In this document: one piece after another, positions 61,865 to 64,000 of the stretch
Position numbering within the stretch: position 1 is the first letter of the stretch
Layout of the letters: each line of letters opens with the position of its first letter
Origin: Namhaeicola sp039714555
GTDB lineage: Bacteria; Bacteroidota; Bacteroidia; Flavobacteriales; Flavobacteriaceae
Direction: 5' to 3'
DNA: 64,000 nt
Assembly (NCBI GenBank): GCA_039714555.1
Contig: JBDLJB010000004.1
Span: forward strand, 80,588 to 144,587
Notes under the pieces: generated by a model
What the model saw: the letters and a program-made list of their open reading frames with translations, nothing else
The model's database searches: none
Told to the model about the DNA's origin: nothing
Position numbers and translations under genes: made by a program

Positions 61865-63751
61865 ATGGGCACCCTAACAGTAAAAGAAATTTCTAATTTA
61901 CAAGAACGTCAAGAATTTTTATCCCATTTATTAAATGATATAACTGCACTTGAGATAATGATGGAGATTGATATTTTTGAAAAAGGGGTATATAGAATTG
62001 GAGCTGAACAAGAACTATGTATTGTTGATAATAATTTTCGTCCTTCTAAAAACGCGCTTAAAATCCTAAGTAATATTAAGGATTCTCACTTTACAACTGA
62101 AATTGCTTTATTTAATCTTGAAATAAATTTAGACCCAGTACTTTTAGGAGATAATTGTTTTTCAAGTTTAAGGGGTCAATTACAATATTTACTTGATATT
62201 GCACATACAGAAGCAAAAAAAATTGAAAAGAATAAGATAATACTCACAGGAATTCTTCCTACACTTAAGAAAAAAGATCTAAAATTTGATAATATCACTC
62301 CTTTTGATAGATATCTAACATTAAATAAAACACTTAAAAAGATTAGAGGGAATGATTTCAGGCTGCATATAAAAGGTGTTAATGAATTATTTGTTACCAG
62401 TAAATCAATATTATTTGAAGCTTGTAATACCAGTTTTCAAATCCATTTACAAATAGATTTAAAAGATATAGTTGATCAATATAATTGGGCTCAGGCTATA
62501 GCAGGCCCGGTAATGGCAGCTACAACCAATTCACCGTTATTGATAGGAAGAGAATTGTGGAGTGAAACACGAATTGCTTTGTTTCAACAAAGTGTAGATC
62601 TGAGAAACAGATCATATCATTTACGTGAACAAAAAGCAAGAGTATCTTTTGGATCAGGATGGATCAAAGAATCTATCTTAGAATTGTATAAAGATGATAT
62701 TGCCAGGTATACACCAATTTTAACTTCTGATTTTGATGAAGATTCATTAAATGTTTTACAAAAAAATAAAATTCCAAAATTAGAAGCTTTAAATTTGTTT
62801 AACGGAACATTATACAAATGGAATAGGTTGTGTTATGGTATTACAAATGGTGTCCCGCACTTTAGAATAGAAAATAGATATATACCTTCCGGACCGACAA
62901 TAGATGATGAAATTGCAAATACAGTTTTTTGGATCGGGATAATGCAAGGATTACCCGATAAATATAAATCAATTTTTAATAAAATGTCTTTTGAAGATGC
63001 CCGGGGTAATTTTATCAATGCAGCAAGAACAGGTATTAATACTTATTTTATTTGGTTTGAAAAAGTCATCTCTGCTAAAGATTTGATATTAAATGAATTA
63101 ATACCAATTGCTAAAAATGGTTTAAAAAAATCAAATATTGCTAAAAATGATATTAAAAAATATTTACGAATTATTGAAAAAAGAGTTGAAAAAGGACAAA
63201 CAGGAAGTGTTTGGATCACAAAAAGTAACCGTATTCTAAAAAATTCAATGACGAGAGATGTGGCAAGTTCAACTTTAACAATGTGTATGTATAAAAACCA
63301 GCAAAAATGTATTCCTGTTCATGAATGGAAATTGGCAAAAGCGAATGAATGTATTCATTTGGATCTTAAACGAAATAAATTAGGAAAAATAATGACTACT
63401 GAAGTTTTTGTAGTGAATGAAAATGATCTGGTTGCTTTGGTTGCAAAAATCATGCAATGGAAAAATATTCACCATATTCCTATTGTTGATGATGAAAATA
63501 AAATTATTGGTATTATCACAAAAAGTGACATTGATAAAATTGACCTTACAAAAAATAACATCTTGGTTGTAAAAGATATTATGATCAAAAATTTGATAAG
63601 TGTAGACTCTGAAATATCATTAGATGAGGCTAATCGTTTGATGATCACTAATAAAATTGGTTGCTTGCCTGTAATTGATAATGATGATTTGATTGGGATC
63701 ATAACAAAAAAAGATCTGGAAAAATTTTTTAATGCTGCTTCCGATGATTAA
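61865..63751 (+). CDS. GCS2-type carboxylate-amine ligase fused to two CBS domains
   Basis: The 628-residue protein combines a glutamate-cysteine ligase family 2 (YbdK-like) domain with a C-terminal CBS pair. The ligase part (about 15-490) has GVYRIGAEQELCIVD, FEACNTSFQIHLQID, YHLREQKARVSFGSGW and GVPHFRIENRYIPSGPT, matching the ATP- and metal-binding strands of the glutamine-synthetase-like fold. The CBS pair (about 510-625) has HHIPIVDDENKIIGIITKSD and KIGCLPVIDNDDLIGIITKKD, which usually sense adenine nucleotides. The enzyme probably joins a carboxylate to an amine; the substrate is unknown. The start directly follows a terminator T-run. Its end overlaps an AstE/AspA-like gene by 8 bp. Confidence 0.85.
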   Translation: MGTLTVKEISNLQERQEFLSHLLNDITALEIMMEIDIFEKGVYRIGAEQELCIVDNNFRPSKNALKILSNIKDSHFTTEIALFNLEINLDPVLLGDNCFSSLRGQLQYLLDIAHTEAKKIEKNKIILTGILPTLKKKDLKFDNITPFDRYLTLNKTLKKIRGNDFRLHIKGVNELFVTSKSILFEACNTSFQIHLQIDLKDIVDQYNWAQAIAGPVMAATTNSPLLIGRELWSETRIALFQQSVDLRNRSYHLREQKARVSFGSGWIKESILELYKDDIARYTPILTSDFDEDSLNVLQKNKIPKLEALNLFNGTLYKWNRLCYGITNGVPHFRIENRYIPSGPTIDDEIANTVFWIGIMQGLPDKYKSIFNKMSFEDARGNFINAARTGINTYFIWFEKVISAKDLILNELIPIAKNGLKKSNIAKNDIKKYLRIIEKRVEKGQTGSVWITKSNRILKNSMTRDVASSTLTMCMYKNQQKCIPVHEWKLAKANECIHLDLKRNKLGKIMTTEVFVVNENDLVALVAKIMQWKNIHHIPIVDDENKIIGIITKSDIDKIDLTKNNILVVKDIMIKNLISVDSEISLDEANRLMITNKIGCLPVIDNDDLIGIITKKDLEKFFNAASDD

Positions 63752-64000
63752 AAAAAATACATTATACAATAAAACAGAAAGATTTATAGGTAGTATAATA
63801 GGAGATATGTCATCACCAACTATTATAATTTTTGCAGGAATTCACGGTAATGAAAGTGCCGGAGTTACAGCTTCTAAAAATGTTATCGATAAAATTGAAA
63901 AAGAAAGTATAAAATTTCTGGGCAATTTATTTATCATCTATGGAAACATAAATGCATTAAAGAAGGGTATAAGATATGAAAAAGTTGATCTAAACAGAAT
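63744..64000 (+). CDS. AstE/AspA-type zinc deacylase, 5' part cut by the window edge
   Basis: This frame starts at ATG 63744, inside the last codons of the GCS2-CBS gene, and stays open to the window end (85 codons). It shows two hallmarks of the succinylglutamate desuccinylase/aspartoacylase branch of M14 zinc peptidases: AGIHGNESAG near residue 33, with the zinc-binding His and Glu, and VDLNRI at the edge, with the substrate Asn-Arg. Such enzymes cleave N-acyl amino acids or peptide-like amide bonds. The 8-bp overlap with the ligase gene indicates a coupled pair, so the two may act on the same type of bond. The rest of the gene is missing. Confidence 0.85.
   Translation, partial: MIKKNTLYNKTERFIGSIIGDMSSPTIIIFAGIHGNESAGVTASKNVIDKIEKESIKFLGNLFIIYGNINALKKGIRYEKVDLNR

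Overview
The window is about 64 kb of a very AT-rich bacterial chromosome (roughly 30% GC by eye) and almost certainly comes from a member of the Bacteroidota, most likely Flavobacteriia. Supporting signs are promoter boxes of the TAnnTTTG type, few Shine-Dalgarno sequences, fused hisB and hisIE genes, a fused ResB/CcsA cytochrome c assembly protein, a 7TM-HD c-di-AMP phosphodiesterase, many lipoproteins and TolC/RND components. No rRNA, tRNA, CRISPR array, phage, transposase or plasmid gene was seen.

Layout. 1-638: 5' end of a thiolase gene, cut by the window edge. 797-5749: an FAD/NAD(P) oxidoreductase, a PgpH-like membrane HD phosphodiesterase and a secreted serine hydrolase. 5818-10085: lysA, pepT and a divergent glutamine synthetase. 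10162-11780: a small lipoprotein and a YCF48-like beta-propeller protein. 11991-19834: the complete histidine operon, hisG-D-C-B-H-A-F-IE, followed by a thioesterase. It is preceded by a short leader peptide with three His codons in a row and by mutually exclusive hairpins that form a classical ribosome-mediated attenuator. 19948-30547: mostly accessory functions (phospholipase D-like protein, serine hydrolase, DinB-like protein, YncE/phosphoesterase fusion, GNAT acetyltransferase, GH3 glycosidase, VOC protein). 30616-36730: a marR-adaptor-RND-tolC efflux operon with an 18-bp perfect palindrome upstream of marR. 36950-43483: cytochrome c, ResB-CcsA fusion, glutathione peroxidase, a trans-sulfuration PLP enzyme and a cysteine desulfurase. 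43585-47608: a lipoprotein, an M19 dipeptidase and a 690-residue PLP-type protein of unknown function. 48156-52814: leuC-D-A-B. 52869-60388: ppc, hsp20, clpB and fumarylacetoacetase, all on the minus strand. 60520-64000: glyA, then a GCS2-type carboxylate-amine ligase fused to CBS domains that overlaps the start of an AstE/AspA-type zinc hydrolase cut by the window edge.

Together these genes are mainly core biosynthesis (His, Leu, Lys, Gln, Ser/Gly and sulfur amino acids), envelope and stress functions. The parts most worth following up are the his attenuator with its possible repeat-derived hisH extension, the GCS2-CBS/AstE pair at the right edge, and the unassigned PLP protein at 45536-47608.
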